From MGOM01 sp035693825 (GTDB taxonomy: Bacteria; Chloroflexota; Anaerolineae; Anaerolineales; E44-bin32): a DNA stretch of 20,506 nucleotides. The notes beneath the pieces are model-generated. The model worked only from the letters and a program-made list of their open reading frames with translations, did no database searches and was not told the DNA's origin. Below are positions 1 to 7,042 of the stretch, piece after piece; position 1 is the first letter of the stretch; each line of letters begins with the position of its first letter. A program made the position numbers and the translations under genes. Location of the stretch: assembly GCA_035693825.1 (NCBI GenBank), contig DASSGB010000256.1, positions 1 to 20,506 on the forward strand. Direction: 5' to 3'.

Positions 1-166
1 CCTGTCGGCGGCGAAGGCCACCGACGCCGAGCTCGTCACCCTCACCTCCGAGATGCTGGAGCGGATCCAGGCCGGCTCGACCCACTTCCGCCCCAACCGG
101 GCCCTTCATCGCGGCGGGCATATGGCCCAGATCGAGGCGGCTCTCCTTTCGGGTCAGAAGAACTGA
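1..166 (+). CDS. 3' end of an unrecognised CDS (about 54 C-terminal residues)
   Basis: The second frame is open from the window edge to a TGA at 164-166. The C-terminus reads ...MLERIQAGSTHFRPN..., then HRGGHMAQIEAAL, and ends in SGQKN. It looks like real amphipathic protein sequence, with codon use like the rest of the window. A His-containing helix near a C-terminus followed by QIEAAL is loosely reminiscent of DinB-like four-helix proteins, but this is too little to name a family. The gene starts outside the window. No terminator is visible before the next fragment. Confidence 0.5.
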   Translation, partial: LSAAKATDAELVTLTSEMLERIQAGSTHFRPNRALHRGGHMAQIEAALLSGQKN

Positions 167-391
167 TCGCGCCCGTCCTCTCGAAGAACGGCCGGCCGGT
201 GGCTGGATCTGCTGCGTCCGGAGGTGTTCTACGCCGTGGGCACCAACGGCCAGGTCATCAGCCTCGACCCGGCCCACGACCTGACCTTTGTGACGTTAGC
301 CACCGACGGCCGGGTATCCCTGCCGGTGAGTGAAGCGATTCTTGACGCCTTTGCCGCCAGTGATGAACCGCAGGTTTCGAACGCCTCATAG
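167..391 (+). pseudogene. Start-less fragment resembling a beta-lactamase/CubicO serine hydrolase C-terminus
   Basis: This frame is open from just after the upstream TGA to a TAG at 389-391. It has no ATG and no ribosome binding site; the only usable start is a GTG at 224. The translation contains FYAVGTNGQVISLDPAHDLT followed by FVTLATDGRV. This resembles the closing strands of class C beta-lactamase/CubicO-type serine hydrolases (Gly-x-x-Gly-Gln, then Asp-Pro, then hydrophobic strand). The SxxK and YxN motifs such an enzyme needs are absent. It could be a decayed remnant or a product of rearrangement or assembly error. The family assignment rests on a short stretch and is weak. Confidence 0.3.
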
Positions 392-400
392 GGAGAGCTG

Positions 401-1057
401 ATGACTGCAGCAGACGAACTTTTCAGCGCTATCCAGGCTGGCGAGAGCCTGCGTGTGGCTTCGCTCCTGGACGCCCAGCCCGAGCTGATCAGGGCGGTGG
501 ACGCCGGGGGTAATTCACCGCTCCTGACGGCTCTCTATTACGGTGAGCCCGAAATCGCCGCCGCCCTTGTCGAGCGCGGCAGTCCGGTCAATCTTTGGGA
601 AGCATCCGCGTTGGGCGATCTGCCGCGTGTTCAGGCCATTCTGGCTTCGGACCCGGCCGCTCTTCAGACGCTGAGCCACGATGGATGGACGCCGCTGCAC
701 CTGGCAGCGCACTTCGGCCGCGCGGAGCTGGTTCGTTTCCTTCTGAGCCGCGGGGCCGACGTTCACGCTCGATCGAAGAACACGTTCGACAATCATCCAC
801 TGCATGCGGCGCTAGCCGGCCGCCATCTCGAGGTCGCCCGCGCGCTGCTCGACGCCGGCGCGGATCCCAACACGCGGCAGCACGGAGGATACACGCCTCT
901 GCACGAGGCCGCCGGCCATGGGGACATAGCCCTCCTCCAGCTCCTTCTGGAGCGCGGCGCCGACCGGTCGGCGAAAGAAGACCAGGGTCGAACGCCGATG
1001 GACCTGGCGTTGGCCGAAGGACACCCGGAGGCGGTTGAACTGCTGCGAGGGGAATAG
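401..1057 (+). CDS. Ankyrin-repeat protein
   Basis: The 218-residue protein consists almost wholly of ankyrin repeats. The clearest are DGWTPLHLAAHFGRAELV (about residues 94-111), HPLHAALAGRHLEVARALL, GGYTPLHEAAGHGDIALLQ and QGRTPMDLALAEGHPEAVEL; two more degenerate repeats lie in the first 80 residues. Repeats of this type form a stacked helical surface for protein-protein binding, so the role is probably as a partner or adaptor. There is no signal peptide, membrane segment or catalytic domain. The start is supported by GGGAGAG (391-397) just before the ATG. The gene stands alone and ends in a hairpin shared with the convergent minus-strand unit. The binding partner cannot be inferred. Confidence 0.9.
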   Translation: MTAADELFSAIQAGESLRVASLLDAQPELIRAVDAGGNSPLLTALYYGEPEIAAALVERGSPVNLWEASALGDLPRVQAILASDPAALQTLSHDGWTPLHLAAHFGRAELVRFLLSRGADVHARSKNTFDNHPLHAALAGRHLEVARALLDAGADPNTRQHGGYTPLHEAAGHGDIALLQLLLERGADRSAKEDQGRTPMDLALAEGHPEAVELLRGE

Positions 1058-1064
1058 AAAACCA

Positions 1065-1093
1065 AAACCCGGTTTGCGTTGCAAACCGGGTTT
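1065..1093. terminator. Bidirectional hairpin terminator
   Basis: This is a perfect 13-bp stem (AAACCCGGTTTGC / GCAAACCGGGTTT) with a 3-nt loop, lying in the 60-bp gap between two convergent genes. The A-rich left arm and T-ending right arm give a short U-run in either direction. A near-identical hairpin occurs after rplT at 16716-16744. Confidence 0.8.
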
Positions 1094-1117
1094 GTCGGCA
1101 TCACGGGTTTGCCGTTT

Positions 1118-1510
1118 TCAGTCGCCGCCCTTGGCCATCACCTTTCGGATGGTCACCGAAGGCTCGCCCTCTTTGCGGTACTGCAGCACTTCGGGATGGT
1201 CGTCGGCATAGGCCTGGAGTCCCTTGGAATCCCACGAGACCCGGCCCTTGTTCCATACGGCTTGAAAGCCGGCGCCCCGCACGCTTTCGCCGTGCGTCAG
1301 CGTCGCCTCCTTGATCGAATCCTCCAGCGCCTCGATATTGGCCGTGGCGGCCTTCGCCTTCTCGCCAAACTCGGCCTCAATGTCGTCGAGCCGGGCCTTG
1401 ATTTCGGGCGGGATGACCTTGGCCATCAGGGCTTGCTTTTCCGCCTCCATGGCCTCGCGCTGCGCATAAAGATCCGCCAGCTTGTCCAACATCCCAGCTA
1501 CCTCCAACAT
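1118..1510 (-). CDS. Uncharacterised coiled-coil protein
   Basis: The 130-residue protein has a charged, Ala/Glu/Lys-rich helical N-terminal half (LADLYAQREAMEAEKQALMA onwards to about residue 75), probably a coiled coil. A compact C-terminal part follows, containing FQAVWNKGRVSWDSKGLQAY. The layout of a coiled coil plus a small C-terminal domain recalls phage Gam/Gp157-like proteins, but I do not recognise the family. The start is set by AGAGGAGG just upstream of the ATG at 1510; a longer frame to 1564 runs into the neighbour's stop and lacks a binding site. It is the last gene of a minus-strand unit, 37 bp after the 513-aa gene, and ends at the shared hairpin. Confidence 0.75.
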   Translation of the reverse strand: MLEVAGMLDKLADLYAQREAMEAEKQALMAKVIPPEIKARLDDIEAEFGEKAKAATANIEALEDSIKEATLTHGESVRGAGFQAVWNKGRVSWDSKGLQAYADDHPEVLQYRKEGEPSVTIRKVMAKGGD

Positions 1511-1547
1511 ACGTACCTCCTCTCGCTGCCCCTGGCTGCCGTTTGTC

Positions 1548-3089
1548 CTAAGCGGATCGATCAACCCTCACCGATGGAGTGGCCGGATCCAGTTCGACCA
1601 GTTGGTGGACGCCTTTGTCCCCGGGCCGATAGGCATAGCGTGCCTGGGGCACCTTGGACGAAACAACCAGCGCACCGGAATCCATCGCCTCCCACAAGAC
1701 CTGGAAGGGACGCTTGCCCTCCACCCACTTTTCTCCCAGCATCGCCCCGTGGCCGGGCAACACGGTAAAGACGATACGCCGCGGATCGCCTGCCGTTCGC
1801 AGCGCCACCGAGCGATCGAAAGCCTCCCGGATGGCCCACGCCTGGGCCTCCGTCCCGCACGAAACCGGGTAGTCGTAGTAGGCCGGATCCAGCGGCACGA
1901 ACTCGACCTGCGCCGGATCGAAAGCGGCGATGCCTCGATGGCCGTGGAGTTTTGAACGCAGCGCCGGGACGCGGGCCGCGCCGTTGCTGCTTCCGTCCAG
2001 GCTGACTCGCGGCAGGTCGGCATCCATCAGAATCATCTCCACCGCTTCCGAGGAGGGTGGAATGGATGGGTGACCCTCGATGGCGCGCACGCGCGCCCCG
2101 CGGCCGTCGGGCCGGACGCCGACGACGACCGCCAGATCCTCGTCGGTGATATGCCCTTTGTCCACGGGCCGGGCGCTGCCGGTCACCGTCGAGATCAACG
2201 CGCCCAGGTCGGGATCCCAGGTGGCGAAGCATCCTTCGCTGTATTGTTCCGCCACGGCCTCCGCCAGCATGGGCACGTCCACCAGATCGGCGATGCGCAC
2301 CATCTCGGTGAAGAAACCCCGCCGATCGAGTTCCTCGGCCGCCCGCTGCATGGCGGCCTTCGTCTCCAACGAACGCCACACGGAGGCAGGCACCGGCGGG
2401 TCGATGGTTTCGTGATCCACAACTTCGCTGGTCGACACGGCGGTCGCCAATCGTGTCGACATGTCCTCGAAGAAGGCATCCGAATCCACGCACTCCACAC
2501 GCGGGTGGGCCCCGACCAGGTCGAAGTAGTGGGCCGCCTGCACCTGGTCGTCTCCGAGGCACAAGATGATTCGGATCGAAAGCGCCTGCGACTGCACCAA
2601 TCGCACCAGGGCCAACATGGGTCCGCCGCGCGCACCCTGCTCGCGCAAGACGCGATGGGCCCTGGGCGTGAGGCCGGGATACTCCAGAGCGTCCGACCGC
2701 TGCAGGCCGGCCGCGAGTTCTTCCAGGCGGGCCTGCATGGCCGCCGGCGTTACGTGGATGAGGGTCACGACCGTCGTCGCCCGGTCCAACCCGAAGCGCC
2801 GGCGCGCCGAGAACAGCAACGAGGTGCGCCAGGGAACCGGCTCGCCCCACGCGGCGGTCGTCAGGATCAGGTCCGTCTCCTTGGTGGGCGTCGCCTGCAC
2901 CTGATGGCCAAGATGCTCGAGGCTGATCCGGAGGCGCCCCACGGCCGCGTCCAGCGTCGCCGTGGTCGGGCCGGGCACGAAGGCCACCTTCATGCGTTTC
3001 AGCCAGCCGTGAGTCACCCGGTCGCCATGCGAGTGCGTCCCGGCCAATCTGCTCCCGCCATCCGCCATACCGTTGGTCGTTTCTCGCAT
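1548..3089 (-). CDS. Conserved-looking protein of unknown function (513 aa)
   Basis: I do not recognise this family. The likely mature core begins at MKVAFVPGPTTATLD (from 2993), a beta-strand/loop start like a Rossmann-type fold, followed by DLILTTAAWGEPVPWRTSLL. The C-terminal half has motifs typical of a folded enzyme: CFATWDPDLGALISTVTG, GHITDEDLAVVVG, HGHRGIAAFDPAQ and IVFTVLPGHGAMLGEKW. There are no membrane segments. The ATG at 3089 is chosen because AGGAAGGG precedes it and it overlaps the upstream GNAT stop (TGATG), which implies translational coupling. A start at 2993 would remove a 32-residue N-terminal tail. The same frame stays open far upstream to 3695, but that part overlaps the acyltransferase gene and is not coding. 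Confidence 0.8.
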   Translation of the reverse strand: MRETTNGMADGGSRLAGTHSHGDRVTHGWLKRMKVAFVPGPTTATLDAAVGRLRISLEHLGHQVQATPTKETDLILTTAAWGEPVPWRTSLLFSARRRFGLDRATTVVTLIHVTPAAMQARLEELAAGLQRSDALEYPGLTPRAHRVLREQGARGGPMLALVRLVQSQALSIRIILCLGDDQVQAAHYFDLVGAHPRVECVDSDAFFEDMSTRLATAVSTSEVVDHETIDPPVPASVWRSLETKAAMQRAAEELDRRGFFTEMVRIADLVDVPMLAEAVAEQYSEGCFATWDPDLGALISTVTGSARPVDKGHITDEDLAVVVGVRPDGRGARVRAIEGHPSIPPSSEAVEMILMDADLPRVSLDGSSNGAARVPALRSKLHGHRGIAAFDPAQVEFVPLDPAYYDYPVSCGTEAQAWAIREAFDRSVALRTAGDPRRIVFTVLPGHGAMLGEKWVEGKRPFQVLWEAMDSGALVVSSKVPQARYAYRPGDKGVHQLVELDPATPSVRVDRSA

Positions 3090-4237
3090 CAAATACCCTT
3101 CCTGAAGACTCGGTGATTCTTGTAGGGAACACCGCCCAGGTTCTCGAGGTCGCGGCGCATTTGCACGGCGGTCTCCGCCACCTGGGTCAGATCGGCGTGC
3201 TGGAAGCGCGAGCCTTCCAGGGTGCGCTGGAGCTCCACGTACATCAGCGCATTGCCGCCACGCCCCTGGTACTCGGGCAGGACTCCCATTCCATTGACCG
3301 CCAGCCAGCGCGTGCGGCCGGCCTCCAGCAGCAGATCGGGCAGTCCGAAGGGCAGGAGCCGCCCGCGACTGCGACGGATCGCAGCCGAAACGTCCGGGAA
3401 CGTGAACAGGAACCCGACGACCTCGTCCTCGTGCGCGATCAGTTTGATCAGCCGCGGGTCGGCCACCGTCAGCAGGTTGTCGGTGAGGAAGCGGATCTCG
3501 CGCGGGCTGAGCGGGTAATACTCCCAGTTGTGCACGAAGGTCCGATTGTAGGCCTCGCCGATGCGCGCCGCCCAGCGCCGCAGCTCGGCCTTCCTGTGGA
3601 AACGCAGGACGCGCAGACCGCTGCGCCTCGCCGCGTGTTCGGCCACCCGATGGACACGCTCCGGCAACCGGTAGCGATCCGGTCTGAGATAGCATGAAAT
3701 GAAGTCGACTTCCTTTTCAAAGCCCAGCTGTTCCATGAAGCGCGGGTAGGATGGCGGGTTGTAGTTCATCATGGTCATGGCCGGCCGAAACTCGAATCCG
3801 TCCACCAACATGCCGTACCCGTCGAGGGCGCCGAACCCCTTGGGGCCGACCAGCGTATCCAGGCGGCGAGCCCGAGCCCACTCGCCGGCGCGCTCGATCA
3901 GCGCCGCGGCCACTTGGACGTCGTCGATGCATTCGAACAGATAAAACTGCGCCTGGCGCGTGCCGTGATAGCCGTTGAACGGCCGGTTCTCCAAAACTGC
4001 GATCCGGCCCACGTCCTCGCCGTCGCGGGCCGCCAGGAAGAAGGCCGCTTCGGAATGCTCGTAGAAAGGATGGCGGCGCGGGTCGAGCTGCGTCGCGGCG
4101 TCGATGAGTATCGGCGGAACCCACAACGGATGACCGGCGTACAGGCGGAACGGCAGCCGCAGAAATCGGCCGACCGCCGCTCGATCGGTGGGGTCTACAG
4201 CCTCGAGTGTCAGCATGCCCAAGGAATGGAGCCGCAT
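3089..4237 (-). CDS. GNAT-family N-acyltransferase (large, two-part type)
   Basis: The 382-residue protein belongs to the GNAT superfamily, which transfers acyl groups from acyl-CoA to amines. The acetyl-CoA pyrophosphate-binding loop is visible near the C-terminus as VNGMGVLPEYQGRGGNALMY (Q-x-R-G-G/A pattern). The N-terminal half, with AAFFLAARDGEDVGRIAVLE and FGFFE-like strands, looks like a second, degenerate GNAT fold, as in other proteins of this length. The substrate is unknown. It is first in a minus-strand unit with the 513-aa protein, with stop and start overlapping as TGATG. The start is uncertain. The ATG at 4237 overlaps a TACAAT hexamer (4241-4236); if that is the -10 box, the true start would be the in-frame ATG at 4218-4216 (375 aa). 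Neither start has a clear binding site. Confidence 0.85.
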   Translation of the reverse strand: MRLHSLGMLTLEAVDPTDRAAVGRFLRLPFRLYAGHPLWVPPILIDAATQLDPRRHPFYEHSEAAFFLAARDGEDVGRIAVLENRPFNGYHGTRQAQFYLFECIDDVQVAAALIERAGEWARARRLDTLVGPKGFGALDGYGMLVDGFEFRPAMTMMNYNPPSYPRFMEQLGFEKEVDFISCYLRPDRYRLPERVHRVAEHAARRSGLRVLRFHRKAELRRWAARIGEAYNRTFVHNWEYYPLSPREIRFLTDNLLTVADPRLIKLIAHEDEVVGFLFTFPDVSAAIRRSRGRLLPFGLPDLLLEAGRTRWLAVNGMGVLPEYQGRGGNALMYVELQRTLEGSRFQHADLTQVAETAVQMRRDLENLGGVPYKNHRVFRKGI

Positions 4238-4287
4238 TGTAGCACTCGATAGGGTCGGCGCCGGGCAGAAGACGTCTCCCCGGCGGA

Positions 4288-4316
4288 TTGTCCGGCATGG
4301 TGTCCGCGGCTACAAT
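4288..4316 (+). promoter_or_regulatory. Sigma-70-type promoter of the PlsC-like gene
   Basis: TTGTCC (4288-4293), exactly 17 nt, then TACAAT (4311-4316). The expected transcription start is about 4323 and the ATG is at 4325, so the mRNA would be leaderless or nearly so. No ribosome binding site is present. Confidence 0.65.
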
Positions 4317-4324
4317 CCCGCCCC

Positions 4325-5005
4325 ATGCAGCACCCGGCGCGCGTCCGTTTCATGATCGCGTTCTTCCGCCTGTTGCTGAACCTCCTCACGGAGCGACATA
4401 TCGCTGGTCGCGAAAACATACCCGAGCGCGGCCCGTACATTGTCGTCGCCAATCATCTCAGCTTTCTGGACGCACCCGTTTTGTACGAAGTGGTGGGCGG
4501 GCCTCAGCTCAGCGGATGGGCGGCCGAGAAGTGGGAACGCAATCTGGTGTTCGGTACGATCCTGCGCACCATGGGGATTCATTTCATTCAACGAGGTCTG
4601 GTGGACCGCAGCGCGTTGGATTTCGCGGTCGAGTGGCTTCGCTCCGGCGGCACCTTCGGCATGTCGCCCGAGGGTACGCGCAGCCAGAGCGGAGCCCTGA
4701 ACCAGGCCAAGACGGGGGTCGCCTACATCGCCCACCACTCGGGTGCATCGATTCTGCCCATCGCCCACCACGGCACCGAGCGCGCCATGCGTTCCCTGCT
4801 GCGCCTCCGCCGTCAGCGCATCGACGTGACGGTCGGCCGACTGTTCTCGTTGCCGCCCCTCGATCCGGACGATCGGGCGGCCTCCCTTCGCCGCAACGCC
4901 GACGAAGTCATGTGCCATCTGGCGGCGCTTCTGCCGCCCTCGTATCGCGGCTTCTACGCCGATCACCCGCGCACGCAGGCGTTGCTCGCCTCGGGTGAGG
5001 CCTAG
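4325..5005 (+). CDS. plsC: Lysophospholipid/glycerol-phosphate acyltransferase (PlsC family)
   Basis: The 226-residue protein is a membrane-associated acyltransferase of the PlsC/LPLAT family, which acylates lysophosphatidic acid or a related lysolipid in phospholipid synthesis. The catalytic HX4D motif is NHLSFLD (H44, D49). The second block is MGIHFIQRG, the substrate-binding block is SPEGTRS (115-120), and the fourth is ASILPIAHHG. A hydrophobic N-terminal helix (MIAFFRLLLNLL) could anchor it to the inner face of the membrane. The length is typical. The start is dictated by a strong promoter ending 8 nt upstream. It ends with no gap against the stop of a convergent lipoprotein gene. The acyl acceptor cannot be deduced; a paralogue specialised for another lipid is possible. 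Confidence 0.92.
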   Translation: MQHPARVRFMIAFFRLLLNLLTERHIAGRENIPERGPYIVVANHLSFLDAPVLYEVVGGPQLSGWAAEKWERNLVFGTILRTMGIHFIQRGLVDRSALDFAVEWLRSGGTFGMSPEGTRSQSGALNQAKTGVAYIAHHSGASILPIAHHGTERAMRSLLRLRRQRIDVTVGRLFSLPPLDPDDRAASLRRNADEVMCHLAALLPPSYRGFYADHPRTQALLASGEA

Positions 5006-5755
5006 TCACACCACGAAGTACAGGGTGTTGAGGTACGAGAAGACCTGACCGTCCTCGGTCAGCCCGACCTGCGCCAGTGGCGGCAGGCTGGTCCAGGGAC
5101 CACCTTCGGGATACTCATAGCGGAAGAAGTACAGCTCTCCGGACTTCACGCCTGCGGTAGAGGCCAACCGGGATCGCATCTCGGGGAACTCGGGCAGCTC
5201 GCGGGTGATCAGCTCCAACGCCAGCGTCTCCAGCTCCAGCTGCGAGAGACGCGGCCCCTGGACGGCAGGCAGGGTTGGGCCGGGCATCATCTCGAGGACG
5301 CGATTGGCGGTGACCGCCACGAGGAAGGACCGGCCGCTTCCGTCTTCGAAGCGCGCCACGCGCAGCTGCCCGTTCGGCGAGTTGCCCATCAGGGTGATCT
5401 CACGAAACCCGATCGGAGCGACATCTTCCTGCAGGAAGGCATGGATGGCTTCGAGCGCTCTGGTCTGATCGATGGTGGTGTGCACCCCGTCCGACGACTC
5501 GAAGCAGATCTCGGGCCAGGCGGCGATCTCATCCAAGGCGGTGGCCGCGAGCTCTTCGCGAGTGAAGCAGGGTGCGGATGTGGGCGAGGCTTCGAGGGGA
5601 GGCAGGGTGGATGAAGGCTGCGTCTCGGCGGTGGGCGAGGCCTCCGGCGCGAGGGAAGCTGTGCTGGTGGCGGCCGGGACGTTGGCGCAGCCTGCGGAGA
5701 GAAGTACGAGCCCCAGCAGGACGACCCGGCGGATGGACAGGTTGAGAACCGACAT
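5006..5755 (-). CDS. Predicted lipoprotein of unknown function
   Basis: The 249-residue protein starts with a lipoprotein signal peptide: SIRR, a hydrophobic run and the lipobox LSAGC (Cys23). A Ser/Thr/Pro/Ala-rich flexible linker (residues about 25-60) follows, then a folded domain that begins at CFTREELAATALDEIAAW and ends with SYLNTLYFVV. It is probably anchored on the outer face of the cytoplasmic membrane. I do not recognise the domain. The ATG at 5755 is preferred over the one at 5800 because it has an AGGA/GGAG region upstream and places the signal peptide at the N-terminus; the upstream ATG lies on a possible -10 box. Transcription is divergent from the LexA-controlled operon. Confidence 0.82.
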   Translation of the reverse strand: MSVLNLSIRRVVLLGLVLLSAGCANVPAATSTASLAPEASPTAETQPSSTLPPLEASPTSAPCFTREELAATALDEIAAWPEICFESSDGVHTTIDQTRALEAIHAFLQEDVAPIGFREITLMGNSPNGQLRVARFEDGSGRSFLVAVTANRVLEMMPGPTLPAVQGPRLSQLELETLALELITRELPEFPEMRSRLASTAGVKSGELYFFRYEYPEGGPWTSLPPLAQVGLTEDGQVFSYLNTLYFVV

Positions 5756-5798
5756 TTCCTGACGCTCCTTGGCACCGTGTGGACTGGGCGGAGGGCGC

Positions 5799-5804
5799 AT
5801 TCTA
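5799..5804 (-). promoter_or_regulatory. Possible -10 box of the lipoprotein gene
   Basis: On the minus strand, TTAGAAT contains TAGAAT about 44 nt before the chosen ATG. I see no good -35 element at the right distance, so this is a weak call. Confidence 0.35.
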
Positions 5805-5870
5805 ACAGGGGGCGGCGGCTTCCCCCGACTGAGGGAGGGGAAAGTGGTAAGGGTCCACCCTCAAGTGGGA

Positions 5871-5899
5871 TTGCATTGCGGCTCGGGTGGCGCTAGAAA
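5871..5899 (+). promoter_or_regulatory. Promoter of the SOS-like polymerase operon
   Basis: TTGCAT (5871-5876), 17 nt, TAGAAA (5894-5899) is the best-spaced pair. An alternative is TTGCGG (5876-5881), 18 nt, TAGAAC (5900-5905). In either reading the LexA-type palindrome covers the -10 region, as expected for repression. Confidence 0.5.
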
Positions 5900-5921
5900 T
5901 AGAACTGGTGTTCTATTTCTA
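5894..5921 (+). promoter_or_regulatory. LexA-type operator (SOS box)
   Basis: A perfect 12-bp inverted repeat (TAGAAATAGAAC / GTTCTATTTCTA) surrounds TGGT. Its centre, GAAC-N4-GTTC (5902-5913), matches the core of the Gram-positive-type LexA box (CGAAC-N4-GTTCG). It lies over the putative -10 and 18 nt before the start codon of an operon encoding a RecA-fold protein and a family-B polymerase. Both position and gene content support LexA control. Confidence 0.75.
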
Positions 5922-5938
5922 CGCACAGGAGACCCATT

Positions 5939-6628
5939 ATGTCGAGCGACTTGATCCCTCTGCCTTCGGCCCTGACGGCACTGAGCGAGGTGGAGTGGAG
6001 TGAGCGGCCGGACTTCGACACCGGCCTGCGTCTGGCTCTCGACCCGGCTTTGCTCGACGCTCTGGCGCGGCCGCGTCTCTCCCTGCTCTGGGGCACGCAG
6101 ACTCCGACGCGCACGCTGCTCATCGCCGCCACCGCCTTGGCCGCCCAGGGCACACCGGTGCGCCTCTTCGACGGCGGCAATGCTTTCGACGGTTATTTCG
6201 TCGCCCGACTGGCGCGTCGGCTGGCGCGAGTGGGCGATGCCCCGGCGCGAGACGGGCCTCACGAAACGCTCAGCCGGCTGCGCCTCTCGCGCGCCTTCAC
6301 CTGTTTTCAGATGGCCGAGCTCATCGAGAACACCCCCGTCGGCGCGGAGCCGCTTTTCGTCCTCGACTTGCTGGCCACCTTCTATGACGAAAGCATTCCC
6401 CTGCGCGACAGCGAGCGGCTGCTGGCCACAACTCTGACGCATCTCAAGCGCCTGGCGCTCGAAGCGCCGGTGATCGTCGGCGCCCACGAGCCGCGCACGC
6501 TGGTCAAGGAGCGCTGGCTGCTGCTCGATCACCTCCAGACAAGCGCCGACGCCGCCTGGATGCTGCGCGCGCCCGAGCCCGAAGTCGAGCGCCAGATGCG
6601 ACTCTGGCAGAACAGTGGCCAGTGGTGA
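5939..6628 (+). CDS. RecA-fold protein with degenerate Walker A (ImuA/SulA-like), first gene of the SOS-like operon
   Basis: The 229-residue protein has the outline of a RecA-like core. A P-loop-like strand-loop occurs at LLWGTQTPTRTLLIAA, and a hydrophobic Walker B-like strand occurs at LFVLDLLATFYD (D143). A later strand, APVIVGAHEP, is followed by a C-terminal segment. In the Walker A position (G52 to T59) the usual Gly-Lys is Thr57-Arg58, so ATP hydrolysis is probably lost or altered, as in ImuA/SulA-type RecA relatives. AGGAGA (5927-5932) sits 6 nt before the ATG. The gene follows a LexA-type operator and precedes a small protein and PolB, so a role in recruiting or controlling the polymerase at damaged DNA is inferred. 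The last codons and the stop (CAG TGG TGA) lie within a 7-bp repeat array, so the C-terminus may have been reshaped by it. A radA/KaiC-like ATPase is a less likely reading. Confidence 0.7.
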   Translation: MSSDLIPLPSALTALSEVEWSERPDFDTGLRLALDPALLDALARPRLSLLWGTQTPTRTLLIAATALAAQGTPVRLFDGGNAFDGYFVARLARRLARVGDAPARDGPHETLSRLRLSRAFTCFQMAELIENTPVGAEPLFVLDLLATFYDESIPLRDSERLLATTLTHLKRLALEAPVIVGAHEPRTLVKERWLLLDHLQTSADAAWMLRAPEPEVERQMRLWQNSGQW

Positions 6629-6692
6629 GTAATGAGTGGTCAGTGAAACCACACTTTGCTGACCACTGACCACTCACCACTGGCCACTGCTC
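6614..6692. repeat. Degenerate 7-bp repeat array with dyad symmetry
   Basis: The left arm runs AGTGGCC, AGTGGTG, AGTAATG, AGTGGTC, AGTGAAA (6614-6648). The right arm runs GACCACT, GACCACT, CACCACT, GGCCACT (6661-6688). The arms are reverse complements apart from one extra heptamer (AGTAATG) in the left arm, so the RNA could fold into a long hairpin. It includes the stop codon of the RecA-fold gene and ends 5 nt before the next ATG, leaving that gene without a ribosome binding site. Confidence 0.8.
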
Positions 6693-6693
6693 T

Positions 6694-7005
6694 ATGGGAC
6701 GCACACTACCTTCCATCACTCAGGCTTTCCTCCAGGAGCAGCAGTCGCTGGCTCGCTTCCGCCGCGCGCTGCGCCGCGACGATCAGCGCGCCCTCGACGC
6801 CCTGCTGGCCAGCTCGCGACATCACCTGGCCGCGGCGGCCTACGCCTCCCATCTGCTGCCCTTCGAAGTGATGCTCCTGTCCATGCTTGTCGAGCAACAC
6901 AAGCTCATCCTGGAGCTCCAGTCGCACATCGAGGGGTTGAGCGCGCTGCTGTCGGAAGGGTCTCCACCCCCATCACCGCCCTCCCCCTTTCAGGGGGAAA
7001 GTTGA
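6694..7005 (+). CDS. Small helical protein of the SOS-like operon, unknown function
   Basis: The 103-residue protein has a predicted all-helical body from ITQAFLQEQQSLARFRRALR to about residue 88, rich in Leu, Ala, Arg and Gln, with FEVMLLSMLVEQHKLILELQ as a strongly amphipathic helix. The tail SPPPSPPSPFQGES is low-complexity and is encoded by C-rich repeat-like DNA (about 6961-7002). There are no signal peptide or catalytic motifs. It lies between the RecA-fold gene and polB on the same transcript, so a structural or adaptor subunit linking the two is the natural inference. No ribosome binding site is visible before the ATG, because the upstream sequence is the 7-bp repeat array. I know no named family for it. 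Confidence 0.7.
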   Translation: MGRTLPSITQAFLQEQQSLARFRRALRRDDQRALDALLASSRHHLAAAAYASHLLPFEVMLLSMLVEQHKLILELQSHIEGLSALLSEGSPPPSPPSPFQGES

Positions 7006-7042
7006 TAGCTGCCGGTGCTTGCGGCACGAACGGTGACGGCTG

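Noticed and set aside
2070..3116. Plus-strand frame of 348 codons
   Set aside because: It is antisense to the 513-aa gene and His/Arg/Gly-rich without motifs.
3090..3695. N-terminal extension of the 513-aa protein to a 715-codon frame
   Set aside because: It would overlap the GNAT gene entirely and is Arg/Pro/Ala-rich; the ATG at 3089 has a ribosome binding site and couples to the GNAT stop.
6983..6997. CCCCCT/AGGGGG hairpin as a terminator inside the SOS-like operon
   Set aside because: It has no U-run and lies inside coding sequence before polB; similar C/G-run DNA occurs within polB itself, so it is treated as repeat DNA.
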